Positions 18,921 to 28,215 of a DNA stretch of 64,000 nt are shown piece after piece. The stretch is from assembly GCF_049933045.1 (NCBI RefSeq), contig NZ_CP187926.1, positions 3,472,001-3,536,000 on the forward strand, read 5' to 3'. How positions within the stretch are numbered: position 1 is the first letter of the stretch; the number at the start of each line of letters is the position of its first letter. This DNA comes from Pseudocolwellia sp049933045. GTDB lineage: Bacteria; Pseudomonadota; Gammaproteobacteria; Enterobacterales; Alteromonadaceae. Both the position numbers and the translations under genes were made by a program. Under the pieces are notes generated by a model. That model was given only the letters and a program-made list of their open reading frames with translations. It searched no databases and was not told the DNA's origin.

Positions 18921-19280
18921 ATGAAAGTATGGATCCATTTTGTAAGAGCGCCCATCCGAGTGTCATCAATAAGCCGAAGGCGTACCTACTCAAAATTAAA
19001 GCGTCAAATGGTCAGGCTTAAGCTTGCTCTATCTCAAGAAAAAGCAGAAACAAAAGAAATGCTGAGTATTTATAGAAAATACACAAAGAGACAAGCAACT
19101 CCAGAAGAAATAGTTTTAGCAAATAAACAATTTGTCGATATTTTAAAAGGTTTAGGGCTAGGTGTTTTTGCTGTATTACCTTTCGCCCCTATTACGATCC
19201 CTATATTAATCAAAATAGGTAAAATGGTAGGTGTAGATATTTTACCTAGTTCATTTAATCGTGACCAGAAGCCTAAATAA
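18921..19280 (+). CDS. Small LETM1-like protein
   Basis: About 119 residues from the ATG at 18921 (a TTG at 18897 is also possible; neither has a strong ribosome-binding site). The N-terminal half is basic. The C-terminal half, FVDILKGLGLGVFAVLPFAP then ITIPILIKIGKMVGVDILPS, ends in LPSSF, the pattern of the LETM1 core helix (GxxxxxLPFxP...LP..FLPSSF). LETM1-like proteins in bacteria are uncharacterised; a membrane-associated role is inferred from the hydrophobic segment. Sits alone between the EPS terminator and a convergent gene. Confidence 0.6.
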   Translation: MKVWIHFVRAPIRVSSISRRRTYSKLKRQMVRLKLALSQEKAETKEMLSIYRKYTKRQATPEEIVLANKQFVDILKGLGLGVFAVLPFAPITIPILIKIGKMVGVDILPSSFNRDQKPK

Positions 19281-19320
19281 CCTAAGCTTGGCTTAATATG
19301 TTCTTCTCTAACAGCTACTT

Positions 19321-19800
19321 TTACTGTAAGTATGAAATTGACTGATCCGTTACACATTGTGTAAAACTTTTCTTTTTCTCTTCTAAAGAAAGCGAATTTA
19401 TTGCCTTTTTAACCAAGGTCATCCTTTCACTTTTTTCATTAGCGGGTAAATCATTCAACTGATCACTAAAACACCCTAATAAGCCATAATTAATAGCCCG
19501 TTCCGAGCTAACAGATTCATCCCCCAAACAACTACTCAATTTTCCAGCTAATTGAGCTTTATCCATTTTGGTGATCAAAATATCTAACGAATAACCACCA
19601 TAGCCTTGATCATTCACTTTGTTACAAGCAAAAAGTATATCAGCAACAGCAACAATAGGAACTAATTGCTTATGCTGTTCTGCAAACTTACTTTTTAACC
19701 ACTCTTGATGTTCCGACAAATCCTTTTCTTCCGCTGATAATGCGTTAAAACTGCACATTAACGTTAACAATGGGATCAATATTTTAGGATATAAACTCAT
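19321..19800 (-). CDS. Secreted hypothetical protein with four cysteines
   Basis: About 159 residues; I do not recognise the family. A signal peptide (LIPLLTLMCSFNALSA) is followed by an all-helical, charged mature region with four cysteines (ACNKV, SSCLG, LGCFS, FTQCV), which could form two disulfides in the periplasm. The ATG at 19800 has a GAGTGAGAAG ribosome-binding region; the GTG at 19812 overlaps that site. Convergent with the LETM1-like gene. Confidence 0.6.
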   Translation of the reverse strand: MSLYPKILIPLLTLMCSFNALSAEEKDLSEHQEWLKSKFAEQHKQLVPIVAVADILFACNKVNDQGYGGYSLDILITKMDKAQLAGKLSSCLGDESVSSERAINYGLLGCFSDQLNDLPANEKSERMTLVKKAINSLSLEEKKKSFTQCVTDQSISYLQ

Positions 19801-20006
19801 TTTGCTTCTCACTCATTTAAACTTGTATATTTAACGCTTATTAGGCTTATATAGTTTTACTTAATAACTTTCGGTAACTATTTTAGCTTGTTGTAACAAC
19901 TAGTCATTATTATTTAAGAATACGCCACTCTTATTTTGGTAAAGGTTACTTTTCATTCATGCCACCCCATGTTTAAATAACATCAAACTTTATGTTGGAT
20001 AATATC

Positions 20007-20459
20007 ATGTTTAGATCTCTACCAATTTTAGCTCTTCTTTTTCTTTTCTTTTCAAATAACAGCTTTGCTAAGTCTTCTTCTGAGCAGTTACAAGAACTAT
20101 TACAACAACATAAGGGTAGTGTTATTTACGTCGATTTCTGGGCTTCGTGGTGCGGTCCTTGCCGCAAATCATTCCCTTGGATGAACGAGATGCAAAGTAA
20201 ATATGATAATTTGAAAATAATCAGTATTAACCTTGATCAAAATAAAGAGCTCGCGACTGAATTTTTAACCAATACACCCGCTAACTTTTCAATTATTTAC
20301 GATCCTAAAGGTAGGCTAGCTAAGCAATATAAAGTACAAGGTATGCCAAGCAGTTACATATTTAATAAGGATGGTGAGCTCGTTAATGCTCATATAGGTT
20401 TTACAGAAGCAAAACAAAAAGCATATGAATTAGAACTGCAAGAATTTATGAAAGAGTAA
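20007..20459 (+). CDS. Secreted thioredoxin-like protein (TlpA/ResA type)
   Basis: About 150 residues. Signal peptide LPILALLFLFFSNNSFA, then a thioredoxin fold with the active site WASWCGPCRKSF and the cis-proline segment QGMPSSYIFNKDG. TlpA-type proteins reduce or shuffle disulfides in the periplasm, for example during cytochrome c maturation. The ATG at 20007 has TTGGAT seven bases upstream and yields a good signal peptide; an ATG at 19992 lacks a site. Unlike TlpA it is monocistronic here, so its client is unknown. Confidence 0.85.
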   Translation: MFRSLPILALLFLFFSNNSFAKSSSEQLQELLQQHKGSVIYVDFWASWCGPCRKSFPWMNEMQSKYDNLKIISINLDQNKELATEFLTNTPANFSIIYDPKGRLAKQYKVQGMPSSYIFNKDGELVNAHIGFTEAKQKAYELELQEFMKE

Positions 20460-20541
20460 TCCTTCACTTTCTTATTTTTCAGAGAATAAGTAAAAGCAGT
20501 CAAGCTTGTTCTTTTTGCTTACTAAAGCAATTAACCTAATG

Positions 20542-21690
20542 TTACTTTTTCAGCAACAACCAGGCTTGCGCATAGTCAGGCATAGTTTTATTAGCTTGAT
20601 GATAATCTTCCCAGCCTTTATAGCTATCTACTAATAAATCTAATTGAAATAAATTATTGTCGAATGCGCCACCTTGATCGGCTAGAACTCCCATTCGACT
20701 GACTCTTTCGCCCTGCTCTACAAAGCTCACTAAGAAAAGTTTCCCCAGACCAAGATCTTTTACATTGCCCGCAAAAGTGACATGGGGTTTAACAGCAATT
20801 TTACTCGCCAATGTTTTGCCATAGCCCATAATGCTTGGGACTTCAGCAAAGTACCAATAACGTGCCTGTTCTCTTTTTCCTATACTGTAATCATAAGCAA
20901 TACCGTTATTACGATGAACATTGAAGTAACGTAACTCGTTGTTTACCGTAAGTACGCCTGTGCCTTGCAATAAAACATCATGTAATGACTCTTCACTAAT
21001 CCACACTAACGGTTTAGCTAAATCACCTTTAAGTAGTGCTCCATTAATAACTTCTTGGCGAGTATACTTAAACCGCGTTAACGTTTTGTCTTTATTGGCT
21101 TCTTCAAGTGTAAGGTCTAATTCGTCTGCTGGTAGAGCATAAAGTGCCTGGTTATATTCATCTGTTCTTATGGGGCTAGCCGTTAGTGTTTTGGTGTAAT
21201 ATTTAGTTAGAAATATCTCATCATCAGGAATATTATTTAACATTCTAGATTTAACAGCATTTGTACTTTTAATAGCGATTTTTTTTGCCGTTTTAACATC
21301 TGGCATCCAACGATAAAAAACAAAATTTTGTTCTAAAAAGTCAGTATCATGTAATCGACTCTGCCTTTCTGCTTTGAGATCATCACGGTATATTTCACAG
21401 ATAAAATCGAGTGTAACTTTTACTTGATCTAACGAAATTTTTTGCCCAAAAACATCACCCGCTTTTACAGCAAAAGTATCATCACTGTGATTATTAATAT
21501 AGGTTTTGGTGTTTTCGGCTACTGAACATAATTGACTACCTTTAAAGTTTCTCATTACACCTAAATCAAGAGCCAAGCCATCACCTATTTCATTAGATTT
21601 AACTTCTACAAAATCAAAAGCGTACGAAGTATTTAAAAGACTAAAGTTAGAAGATAGAAGAAATAATATTAAGAAAAATTTATTTAGCAT
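20542..21690 (-). CDS. Secreted MltA-like (3D-domain) protein
   Basis: About 382 residues with an N-terminal signal peptide (KFFLILFLLSSNFSLLNTSYA). The central segment LLQGTGVLTVNNELRYFNVH followed by RNNGIAYDYSIG resembles the MltA pattern (QGSGxLxxxDG...YxGxNGxxY), and the C-terminus GVLADQGGAFDNNLFQLDLL resembles the 3D domain (AQDTGGAIxGxxRxDLF) that carries the catalytic Asp of MltA lytic transglycosylases. The Asp of ADQGGA and that of QLDLL are both present. No lipobox is evident. Similarity is moderate, so peptidoglycan cleavage is a hypothesis. The ATG at 21690 is chosen over a TTG at 21702. Confidence 0.6.
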   Translation of the reverse strand: MLNKFFLILFLLSSNFSLLNTSYAFDFVEVKSNEIGDGLALDLGVMRNFKGSQLCSVAENTKTYINNHSDDTFAVKAGDVFGQKISLDQVKVTLDFICEIYRDDLKAERQSRLHDTDFLEQNFVFYRWMPDVKTAKKIAIKSTNAVKSRMLNNIPDDEIFLTKYYTKTLTASPIRTDEYNQALYALPADELDLTLEEANKDKTLTRFKYTRQEVINGALLKGDLAKPLVWISEESLHDVLLQGTGVLTVNNELRYFNVHRNNGIAYDYSIGKREQARYWYFAEVPSIMGYGKTLASKIAVKPHVTFAGNVKDLGLGKLFLVSFVEQGERVSRMGVLADQGGAFDNNLFQLDLLVDSYKGWEDYHQANKTMPDYAQAWLLLKK

Positions 21691-21993
21691 GAAAAAACCC
21701 AAGTGAAGTAATCAATAGCATAGTAGCTTAAAAGTAAGAGGTTTTTCATTACTTAATTGATCTATTTTGTTTCAGAAAATAACAATAAAGCTCTCGACAT
21801 AAACTCAAATAAACGCCTGTTATATTTGTGAAATAAACACCAACCAAAAGAAATATTAAGTTAGATAAATCAATAAAATGGCTGACAGCATTCTATTTAC
21901 CTTCTTATTTTACGTTCCTTCTACTTTGCTCCTAAAACAACAAGCTGTCATAATAGATTTCTTATTAATTTTGCTCCTCTATTGGTTTAACTT

Positions 21994-22305
21994 ATGACTA
22001 TTGAAAATACTTTACAAACAAAATTACAAGCTGAATTCTCCCCGTTATTTTTAGAGATTGAAAACGAAAGTCATAATCATGGTGGAAGCTCTACAACAAG
22101 TCACTTCAGAGTGGTTATTGTTACAGAAGTATTTGAAGGCTTACGATTAATAGGTAGACATCGAAAAATAAACAGCTTGCTCGCACATGAGCTTGCCAAC
22201 GAAATACATGCTTTAGCTCTTCATACCTTTACACCAAAAGAATGGGAAGACAAAGGTCATACAGCAACACTTTCTCCTGCTTGTGCTGGTGGCTCTAAAA
22301 GCTGA
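21994..22305 (+). CDS. bolA: BolA family protein
   Basis: 103 residues collinear with E. coli BolA (105): SHFRVVIVTEVFEGLRLIGR, then HRKINSLLAHELANEIHALA, then LHTFTPKEW. It has the class II KH-like fold and the conserved histidine of HALALHTF that helps bind an Fe-S cluster with monothiol glutaredoxin. Known roles are Fe-S trafficking, stress response and morphology. Single gene, no clear ribosome-binding site at the ATG. Confidence 0.93.
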   Translation: MTIENTLQTKLQAEFSPLFLEIENESHNHGGSSTTSHFRVVIVTEVFEGLRLIGRHRKINSLLAHELANEIHALALHTFTPKEWEDKGHTATLSPACAGGSKS

Positions 22306-22401
22306 TAGTGCTTTTATCGTATTGACTCTTTAGCTTCACCCAGTACTAATAATGAATACTAAGATTAATTCGCATAAACACAGCTCACAGATGGAGAATT
22401 C

Positions 22402-23406
22402 ATGAAGGTCACGGCTACTCTATCTGTATCCCCTATTGAAAAAGTAAACGTTGCTGGACACAGTATTTACATCAAACGTGATGATCTACTCAATACTCAT
22501 TTCTCAGGTAATAAAGCGCGTAAGTTTGCTTATTACCTTCAACAAAATCAAGATTTAGCTAATATAACTCATCTTGTTAGTTACGGTTCAATTCAAGCCA
22601 ACTCTTTATATTCTTTAGCCGCTTTAGCTTTTCTTAAAGGTTGGCAACTTAATTATTACGTTAGCCGCATTCCTACTTGGTTAAAAGATTCGACGTTGGG
22701 GAATTACGGACAAGCGATAGCGCTAGGTGCAAACATTATTGAATTGGATGATGATTTACTATCAAGTATGAATATTAATTCAGCCGTAAAAACAGAAAAC
22801 CTTGATAGCATAATGGCTTCATTTTCAAAAAATCTGCCAAGTAATACGTTGTTTATTCCTGAAGGAGGTCGTCATTCTCTAGCTCAAATAGGTATCAACA
22901 CCTTAGCTCAAGAAGTCGCAGATTATTGCCATAATCATCGTCTTTTTGAAAACCATAACAAAATACAAATAATGTTCCCTTCAGGAACAGGCACCACAGC
23001 GCTATTTTTACAAACTTGGTTTAAAGAAAATAATGTTTCTATTGAAGTATTAACCTGCCCTTGTGTTGGAGATGAGAGTTATCTAGAAAAACAATTTAAC
23101 GAACTTAATAGTAATAAATCCCATTGGCCAACAATATTAAAAAACAGTAAAAAGTTTCATTTTGGTAAGATCAACCAAAGCCACTATCAGTTATGGCATC
23201 AGTTATTGCAAGAAACAGAGATTGAATTTGATTTATTGTATGATCCTATCGGTTGGCAATGCTTACTTGAATATTTAGAGAGTGATTCAAGTGAAAAAAT
23301 TACAGCATCTAGCTCAAGCGCTATTTTCTATCTTCATCAAGGTGGTTTAGTTGGTAATCAAACCATGTTACCTCGTTACAAACGGAAATACCCAGAGATG
23401 TTTTAA
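22402..23406 (+). CDS. PLP-dependent D-cysteine desulfhydrase / ACC deaminase family enzyme
   Basis: 334 residues of the tryptophan-synthase-beta PLP fold. IKRDDLLNTHFSGNKARKF carries the Schiff-base lysine in the SGNKxRK motif, and FPSGTGTTALF forms the phosphate-binding loop. Family members degrade D-cysteine to pyruvate, sulfide and ammonia or deaminate 1-aminocyclopropane-1-carboxylate; the exact substrate is not readable. Clear GATGGAGAA ribosome-binding site. Downstream of bolA with a 96-bp gap, so probably independently transcribed. Confidence 0.82.
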   Translation: MKVTATLSVSPIEKVNVAGHSIYIKRDDLLNTHFSGNKARKFAYYLQQNQDLANITHLVSYGSIQANSLYSLAALAFLKGWQLNYYVSRIPTWLKDSTLGNYGQAIALGANIIELDDDLLSSMNINSAVKTENLDSIMASFSKNLPSNTLFIPEGGRHSLAQIGINTLAQEVADYCHNHRLFENHNKIQIMFPSGTGTTALFLQTWFKENNVSIEVLTCPCVGDESYLEKQFNELNSNKSHWPTILKNSKKFHFGKINQSHYQLWHQLLQETEIEFDLLYDPIGWQCLLEYLESDSSEKITASSSSAIFYLHQGGLVGNQTMLPRYKRKYPEMF

Positions 23407-23520
23407 ACAATTTGTTGCGTTTTTAATCACAATACCACCAAAAGAATAAAGCTATTTAATAAAGCCTTTGATAAAATTAGAACACTTAAATTAAGTCTCT
23501 ATTTACCAAGGTTATTTTAA

Positions 23521-26500
23521 ATGCCATCACCTGCTTTACCTTTTTATAAACGACTATTATTTATAATCGCCGCCTTTATATTCATTTTATATTGTTTAAT
23601 CTGGGTACTTTCTTCTCCCATTATTAAATACTTTGCAAAAGATCCTTTAGCTGAATACGGGTTAACCTTATCTGAAGATGCCTATATCAGTTACAACCCT
23701 TTCCTAACGCGTATAGATATTAATGATTTAGTTTTATTAAAAGATAATGAAGCGGTATTTAAAACTGATGAATTAGCATTACAAATAGCCTTACATAAAG
23801 TACCTTTCAAAGTCATAGAGTTAGAAGAGTTTATGATTGACGGGGTATTTGTAAAAATTGATAAACAACAAAACGACCTTTTTGTTGCAGGAGTTAATCT
23901 TACACCTGAGAAAGCTGAAGCAAACGAAGAAGAATTAACTGCTGAAGCAAGTACCAACGAATCGACTGAAGAAGCCTCTACAGAACCCTCTGCATTTGAA
24001 GTTCAGCTAGAAAATTTAATATTATCAAACACAGTAATAGCAGCTTTAGTAGATGGCAATGCACATCAATTTGATATTAAAAAGCTATTGATAAGTCATA
24101 TTAAAGCGAGTCAAACTCAGCAATCAGCAAGCCTTGAGCTAACCTCTTTACTTGATGATGCAGCAATTAACATTACCAGCCAACTTAATTTAGAAAACAA
24201 TGAAGGCTCAATAAAAAGCACTATTGATGTAAGTGAGTATTCACTTAATAAAATTAACCATCTCATTCAACCGATAGAAACACTTAGTGGTTTACTTTCG
24301 TTTTCAAGCACTCCAAATATTCAAATTACGAATAACAGTATCAATGTTGAGATAGAAAATACAAAATTAGCCACTGAAAACATTATTGTAGACACTCAAG
24401 AACAACATATTAACTACGACAGTTTAGTGTATACCGTTAGCGATATTGCTCTTAGCATGAGTACTACTGATGAAACTCAAGGCTCGGCAAGTAAAATAAC
24501 GGCAAAAATTAATAACACACAATTAACTGCCAATAATTTGAAAGCTAATACCAAAGAGCAGAATATTGCTCTAGATGACTTTGTTTATAGCATGGATAAT
24601 ATTGATGTAAAGCTTGATAAAGGCCAATTAAACAGTAAACAACCGCAAGCGATAGCAGCTAATAAAATTAACGCAACAGTTCAAACCACTCAACTATCGA
24701 CCAAAAACCTTAAGGCTAATACTAAAGAACAAAGTGTCAATTTAGATGATTTTTCTTATAAAATGGATGATGTTTCCGTAAGTATTGATCAAAGCGAATT
24801 AAACAGCGACCAACCTCAAGCTACAGCGGCGAGTAAAATCAATGCAGTAGTTAAAGCCACTCAATTATCCACTAAGAACTTAAGTGCTAACACAAAAGAA
24901 CAGCGAGTTAATTTAAGTAACTTGTTATATAACATTGAAGGTTTATCGGTAGACATAAGCCAAGGTGAGTTCACAAGTGCTGAGGCATTACCAAAAAGTG
25001 AGATTGAGGTCACTGTTGAAAACACAGAGTTAACAACTAAAGATGTTGCGGCATATACCCAAAAACAACGTATTCATTTAGAAAACCTACTTTATAGCAT
25101 GGCAGGCTTTTCAATAAATATGGGTAAAGATGAACAACAAAAAGACCAAATAACAAGTATAGATGCGAAAGCTCAGTTTGTGTTAACTAAAGCATCTGTA
25201 GAAGCATTACCAGAAGCAACTACTGACAATAATGAAACAGATCACAGCAACTTACCTAAAATCCTCTTTTTTGAGGAATTAAATCTAAGTAATATATCGC
25301 CAAAACTAGCTGAGAACCCAACGGGAAATATAGAAGCAGATCTTTCTGTTCTTGTTGATTCATTAAATATTAAACAACTACTGTTCTCACAAACCAATGC
25401 AACAGAGCTTCCTCCTGTTGCTACTATCAATAACATAAGCATCACTGACATCAATGGCTCAGCCGTTGCTCTATCATTGAACGAAATTAATATCGACACC
25501 ATCAAAGGCGATATTATTTTAAATAAAGAAAAAGTATTAGCGAACCTCGTGAATATTGCTTCTGAGGATAAAGTAGTAGTTAAAGAGCAAGAAGTACCAC
25601 AAGTAAAAGTTGAAGAAAAAACAACAAAAGTTGCTAAAAATAGTAATAAAAAAGCTAAAAAGTCGAAGAAAACTAAAAAATCAGAATTACCCGTCGAGCC
25701 ACCTATCGAAGCTGTTAGTACAGAAGCGCCATTTTACATTAGCTTAAATGCAATCAATGTTATAAATACCAATCAAATCAATTTCATTGATAACAGTGTT
25801 AACCCTATTTATAAGCGCAGCTTCACAATAGACGAACTTTCTGTAGGTAAACTTAGTAATATCAAAGAAAATGCCAATAACAAAACACCTATATTGTTAA
25901 AAGGTAGAAGTAACAGATACGCAAACTTCGCATTCGAAGGCTTTATTCAACCTTTTGCCGCTAAACAGACTTATCATCTTAAAGGTAGCTTGAACGAATT
26001 ATCATTACCTGATGTTTCTACTTATATGAAAGATGCTTTAAAACTCGTCTTAAAAAGTGGTCAATTAAATACAAAATTAGACATCACCCTGATTAACGAT
26101 GACATAGATGGCGATGTGAATATTAAGATTAATGGTCTTGAAACAGCTGCAGCAAATGACGAAGTTAACGCAGTAAAAGACCAAGTCGGCATCCCCTTTA
26201 ATGTAGCCTTAGGTATGCTTAAAGATGGCAATGGAGACTTAGTACTTGATGTACCTTTATCAGGTAAAACATCATCACCATCATTTGGTATTAGTAGCTT
26301 TATCGCACTTATTACTAAAAAAGCAGTCATGTCTGCAACGCAAGACTATTTAATGACAACCTTCGTGCCTTACGCCAATATAGTATCAGTTGCTATGACC
26401 GCTGGAGAGTTCATATTGAAGCTTCGTTTTGAAGATCTTCCTTATGACCCTCAGCAAGTAGAACTTGATGAAAAGCAGCAAATATATATACAACAGTTTG

Positions 26501-26760
26501 CAGCTTTAATGAAAGATAGAAAAGATACACGAGTGAAAGTTTGTGCTATCAGCGTGCCTGGTGATATTGGCTTACCTGTAGGACAAAAGCTAACACCTGA
26601 AGAAATCAAAACACTTAAAGAAATGGGTGATCAACGTGAACAAGCCTTTAAAGATCACGTTGTTGAACAAGCTCAGATTGAATCAGGCAGAATACTATTA
26701 TGTACTCCGCAAATAGATAGTAGTAAAGGTGCAATACCAAGAATGGTGATTTCAGTTTAA
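23521..26760 (+). CDS. Giant DUF748 (AsmA/TamB-like) envelope protein with internal repeats
   Basis: 1079 residues. A single N-terminal membrane helix (residues 11-33) anchors a long periplasmic region. The start (PLAEYGLTLSEDAYISYNPF) and the C-terminal third (LKGSLNELSLPDVSTYMKD, then AFGM-like region LGMLKDGNGDLVLDVPLSGK) match DUF748 proteins, distant relatives of AsmA/TamB thought to bridge the envelope and move lipids. Residues about 270-545 hold five tandem repeats of about 55 residues. A Lys-rich linker (KKAKKSKKTKKS) near 715-730 splits the protein. AAGG precedes the ATG; a bidirectional terminator follows. Confidence 0.85.
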   Translation: MPSPALPFYKRLLFIIAAFIFILYCLIWVLSSPIIKYFAKDPLAEYGLTLSEDAYISYNPFLTRIDINDLVLLKDNEAVFKTDELALQIALHKVPFKVIELEEFMIDGVFVKIDKQQNDLFVAGVNLTPEKAEANEEELTAEASTNESTEEASTEPSAFEVQLENLILSNTVIAALVDGNAHQFDIKKLLISHIKASQTQQSASLELTSLLDDAAINITSQLNLENNEGSIKSTIDVSEYSLNKINHLIQPIETLSGLLSFSSTPNIQITNNSINVEIENTKLATENIIVDTQEQHINYDSLVYTVSDIALSMSTTDETQGSASKITAKINNTQLTANNLKANTKEQNIALDDFVYSMDNIDVKLDKGQLNSKQPQAIAANKINATVQTTQLSTKNLKANTKEQSVNLDDFSYKMDDVSVSIDQSELNSDQPQATAASKINAVVKATQLSTKNLSANTKEQRVNLSNLLYNIEGLSVDISQGEFTSAEALPKSEIEVTVENTELTTKDVAAYTQKQRIHLENLLYSMAGFSINMGKDEQQKDQITSIDAKAQFVLTKASVEALPEATTDNNETDHSNLPKILFFEELNLSNISPKLAENPTGNIEADLSVLVDSLNIKQLLFSQTNATELPPVATINNISITDINGSAVALSLNEINIDTIKGDIILNKEKVLANLVNIASEDKVVVKEQEVPQVKVEEKTTKVAKNSNKKAKKSKKTKKSELPVEPPIEAVSTEAPFYISLNAINVINTNQINFIDNSVNPIYKRSFTIDELSVGKLSNIKENANNKTPILLKGRSNRYANFAFEGFIQPFAAKQTYHLKGSLNELSLPDVSTYMKDALKLVLKSGQLNTKLDITLINDDIDGDVNIKINGLETAAANDEVNAVKDQVGIPFNVALGMLKDGNGDLVLDVPLSGKTSSPSFGISSFIALITKKAVMSATQDYLMTTFVPYANIVSVAMTAGEFILKLRFEDLPYDPQQVELDEKQQIYIQQFAALMKDRKDTRVKVCAISVPGDIGLPVGQKLTPEEIKTLKEMGDQREQAFKDHVVEQAQIESGRILLCTPQIDSSKGAIPRMVISV
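24330..25165 (+). repeat. Five tandem ~165-170 bp coding repeats inside the DUF748 gene
   Basis: The encoded units follow the pattern KINxxxxxTQLSTKNLKANT, then KEQxVNLDDFxYxMDxVSV, then about 16 variable residues. The two central copies (starting near 24661 and 24832) are the most alike; the outer copies are more diverged. This indicates expansion by unequal recombination. They predict a repeating beta-strand scaffold. Confidence 0.75.
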
Positions 26761-26834
26761 TCTGATGTGTTTGCTCTGTATTTAGATGCATTGCTTAGAG
26801 TCACACATAAAAATCACACAACATATCTATAACG

Positions 26835-26874
26835 AAAAAGAGCCAGTTGAATAGATTCAACTGGCTCTTTTATT
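26835..26874. terminator. Bidirectional terminator between the DUF748 gene and yicC
   Basis: Long perfect stem AAAAGAGCCAGTTGAAT / ATTCAACTGGCTCTTTT with a two-base centre, A-tract on one side and T-tract on the other, placed between convergent genes. Confidence 0.9.
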
Positions 26875-26900
26875 GAGACATTTTTATTCTTAATATTACA

Positions 26901-27764
26901 CTATTCAATATTCTGGATCTGCTCTCTCATCTGTTCAATTAACACTTTTAATTCAACAGCTGAATTAGTGATATCTGAGTTGATTGATTTTGAGCCAAGT
27001 GTATTAGCTTCACGATTAAACTCTTGCATCATAAAGTCTAAACGACGACCTTGTGCGCCACCTTTTTTAAGAATGCTTTTGGTCTCTTTTACATGGCTGT
27101 ATAAGCGATCAATTTCTTCATCTACATCCATCTTTTGTGCAAGTAAAACAAGTTCTTGCTCAACACGAGTTGATTCTAATTCTATTTTAGCGCTATTGAA
27201 TTTATCGATAATGCGATTACGTTGCCACTCGATAACTTCAGGCATGAAAGCTTTTACTTTTTCAGCTTCTGCGGTTATTCCATCAAGACGTTGTTCAATT
27301 AAAGTAGCCATGTTGCTACCTTCACTTGCCCTTGCTGCAATAAAGTCAGTAAGGGCTTGGTCAAAGCCAGCTAATATTTCTGTTTGGATTTTGCTCATGT
27401 CAGCTTCTTCAGCTTCCATAACACCGGGCCAGCGCATAATCTCAACAGGGTTAAGTTTGCTGTTTAGTGTTTGTTCATTTATCCAACCTGCATGTTCAAT
27501 AAGCTGAAGGGCAAGGTCTTTATTTAATGTTAGGTTGTTTTTTTCTGAGGCATTAGCATTGAAACGCAAGTTACATTCAACTTTACCGCGGTTAAGTTGT
27601 TTTCTAAAACGTTCTCTTAACACAGGTTCAACACTACGAAATTGCTCAGGGAGCCTAAAGTATGTTTCTAAAAATCGTTGGTTTACGCTACGGATTTCCC
27701 ATACGGCGTTGCCCCAATCACCTTTCACCTCAACACGTGAAAATGCTGTCATACTGTGGATCAT
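26901..27764 (-). CDS. yicC: YicC/YloC family endoribonuclease
   Basis: 287 residues, full family length. The N-terminus MIHSMTAFSRVEVKGDWGNA and the C-terminus GRRLDFMMQEFNREANTLGS, ending in LKVLIEQMREQIQNIE, are diagnostic. YicC proteins are ring-forming endoribonucleases linked to RNA turnover. In many gammaproteobacteria yicC is divergent from rph-pyrE; here rph is 3.6 kb away, with accessory genes in the gap. The start matches the E. coli protein. Confidence 0.95.
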   Translation of the reverse strand: MIHSMTAFSRVEVKGDWGNAVWEIRSVNQRFLETYFRLPEQFRSVEPVLRERFRKQLNRGKVECNLRFNANASEKNNLTLNKDLALQLIEHAGWINEQTLNSKLNPVEIMRWPGVMEAEEADMSKIQTEILAGFDQALTDFIAARASEGSNMATLIEQRLDGITAEAEKVKAFMPEVIEWQRNRIIDKFNSAKIELESTRVEQELVLLAQKMDVDEEIDRLYSHVKETKSILKKGGAQGRRLDFMMQEFNREANTLGSKSINSDITNSAVELKVLIEQMREQIQNIE

Positions 27765-27847
27765 AATTTAGCCTAATAAAATATTTTGTATAATTATGCC
27801 CGAATGAGATAAATGGCGCTAGTACTGCCTTTTTTATATCGCCTATT

Positions 27848-28081
27848 TTACGGTGCAGTAAAGCGTAAATCACCAAAGTTTGCATTAAAGTCGATACACC
27901 AAACACTAAGGTATTGAAGATCGTCTAATGTTTTATTGTTAGGTAATTTTAATGTGATATTTTCGTTCACATATTCAACACTATTATCTCGAAGAGTATC
28001 GCCTAAAATAAATACATTACTTGATAAAAAGTTACTGCTCGTATCGCCATAAAAATAAAGCGATTCTTGAAACAGTATGTT
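27848..28081 (-). pseudogene. Truncated DM13-domain gene fragment
   Basis: 77 codons and a stop, with no start codon; a stop (28082-28084) lies just upstream in frame. The translation contains NFLSSNVFILGDTLRDN and LPNNKTLDDLQYLSVWCIDF followed by NANFGDLRFTAP. This is the C-terminal half of a DM13 domain (VxIWCxxFxxxFGxAxL), which carries a conserved cysteine and is thought to act in electron transfer. The N-terminal half and any signal peptide are missing. Most likely a deletion remnant. Confidence 0.65.
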
Positions 28082-28141
28082 TTAAAGAGAAATGATTTTA
28101 AAAGGGTATTTTCATAACTGAAGCATAAATTCATCGTGCAT

Positions 28142-28171
28142 AAAAAAACGGGATGAATAATCATTCCCGTT
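28142..28171 (-). terminator. Terminator of the YfiR-domain kinase gene
   Basis: On the minus strand AACGGGA / TCCCGTT pair around an 11-base loop, followed by a T7 run. Lies about 45 bases after the kinase stop codon. Confidence 0.8.
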
Positions 28172-28215
28172 AAATAATGTCATTAAATTTATGTTTAGCT
28201 TAAATAAAGTAGAGC

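Noticed and set aside
26968..27507. 179-codon plus-strand ORF opposite yicC
   Set aside because: Cys/Ser-rich composition typical of antisense frames; yicC is a clear conserved gene here.
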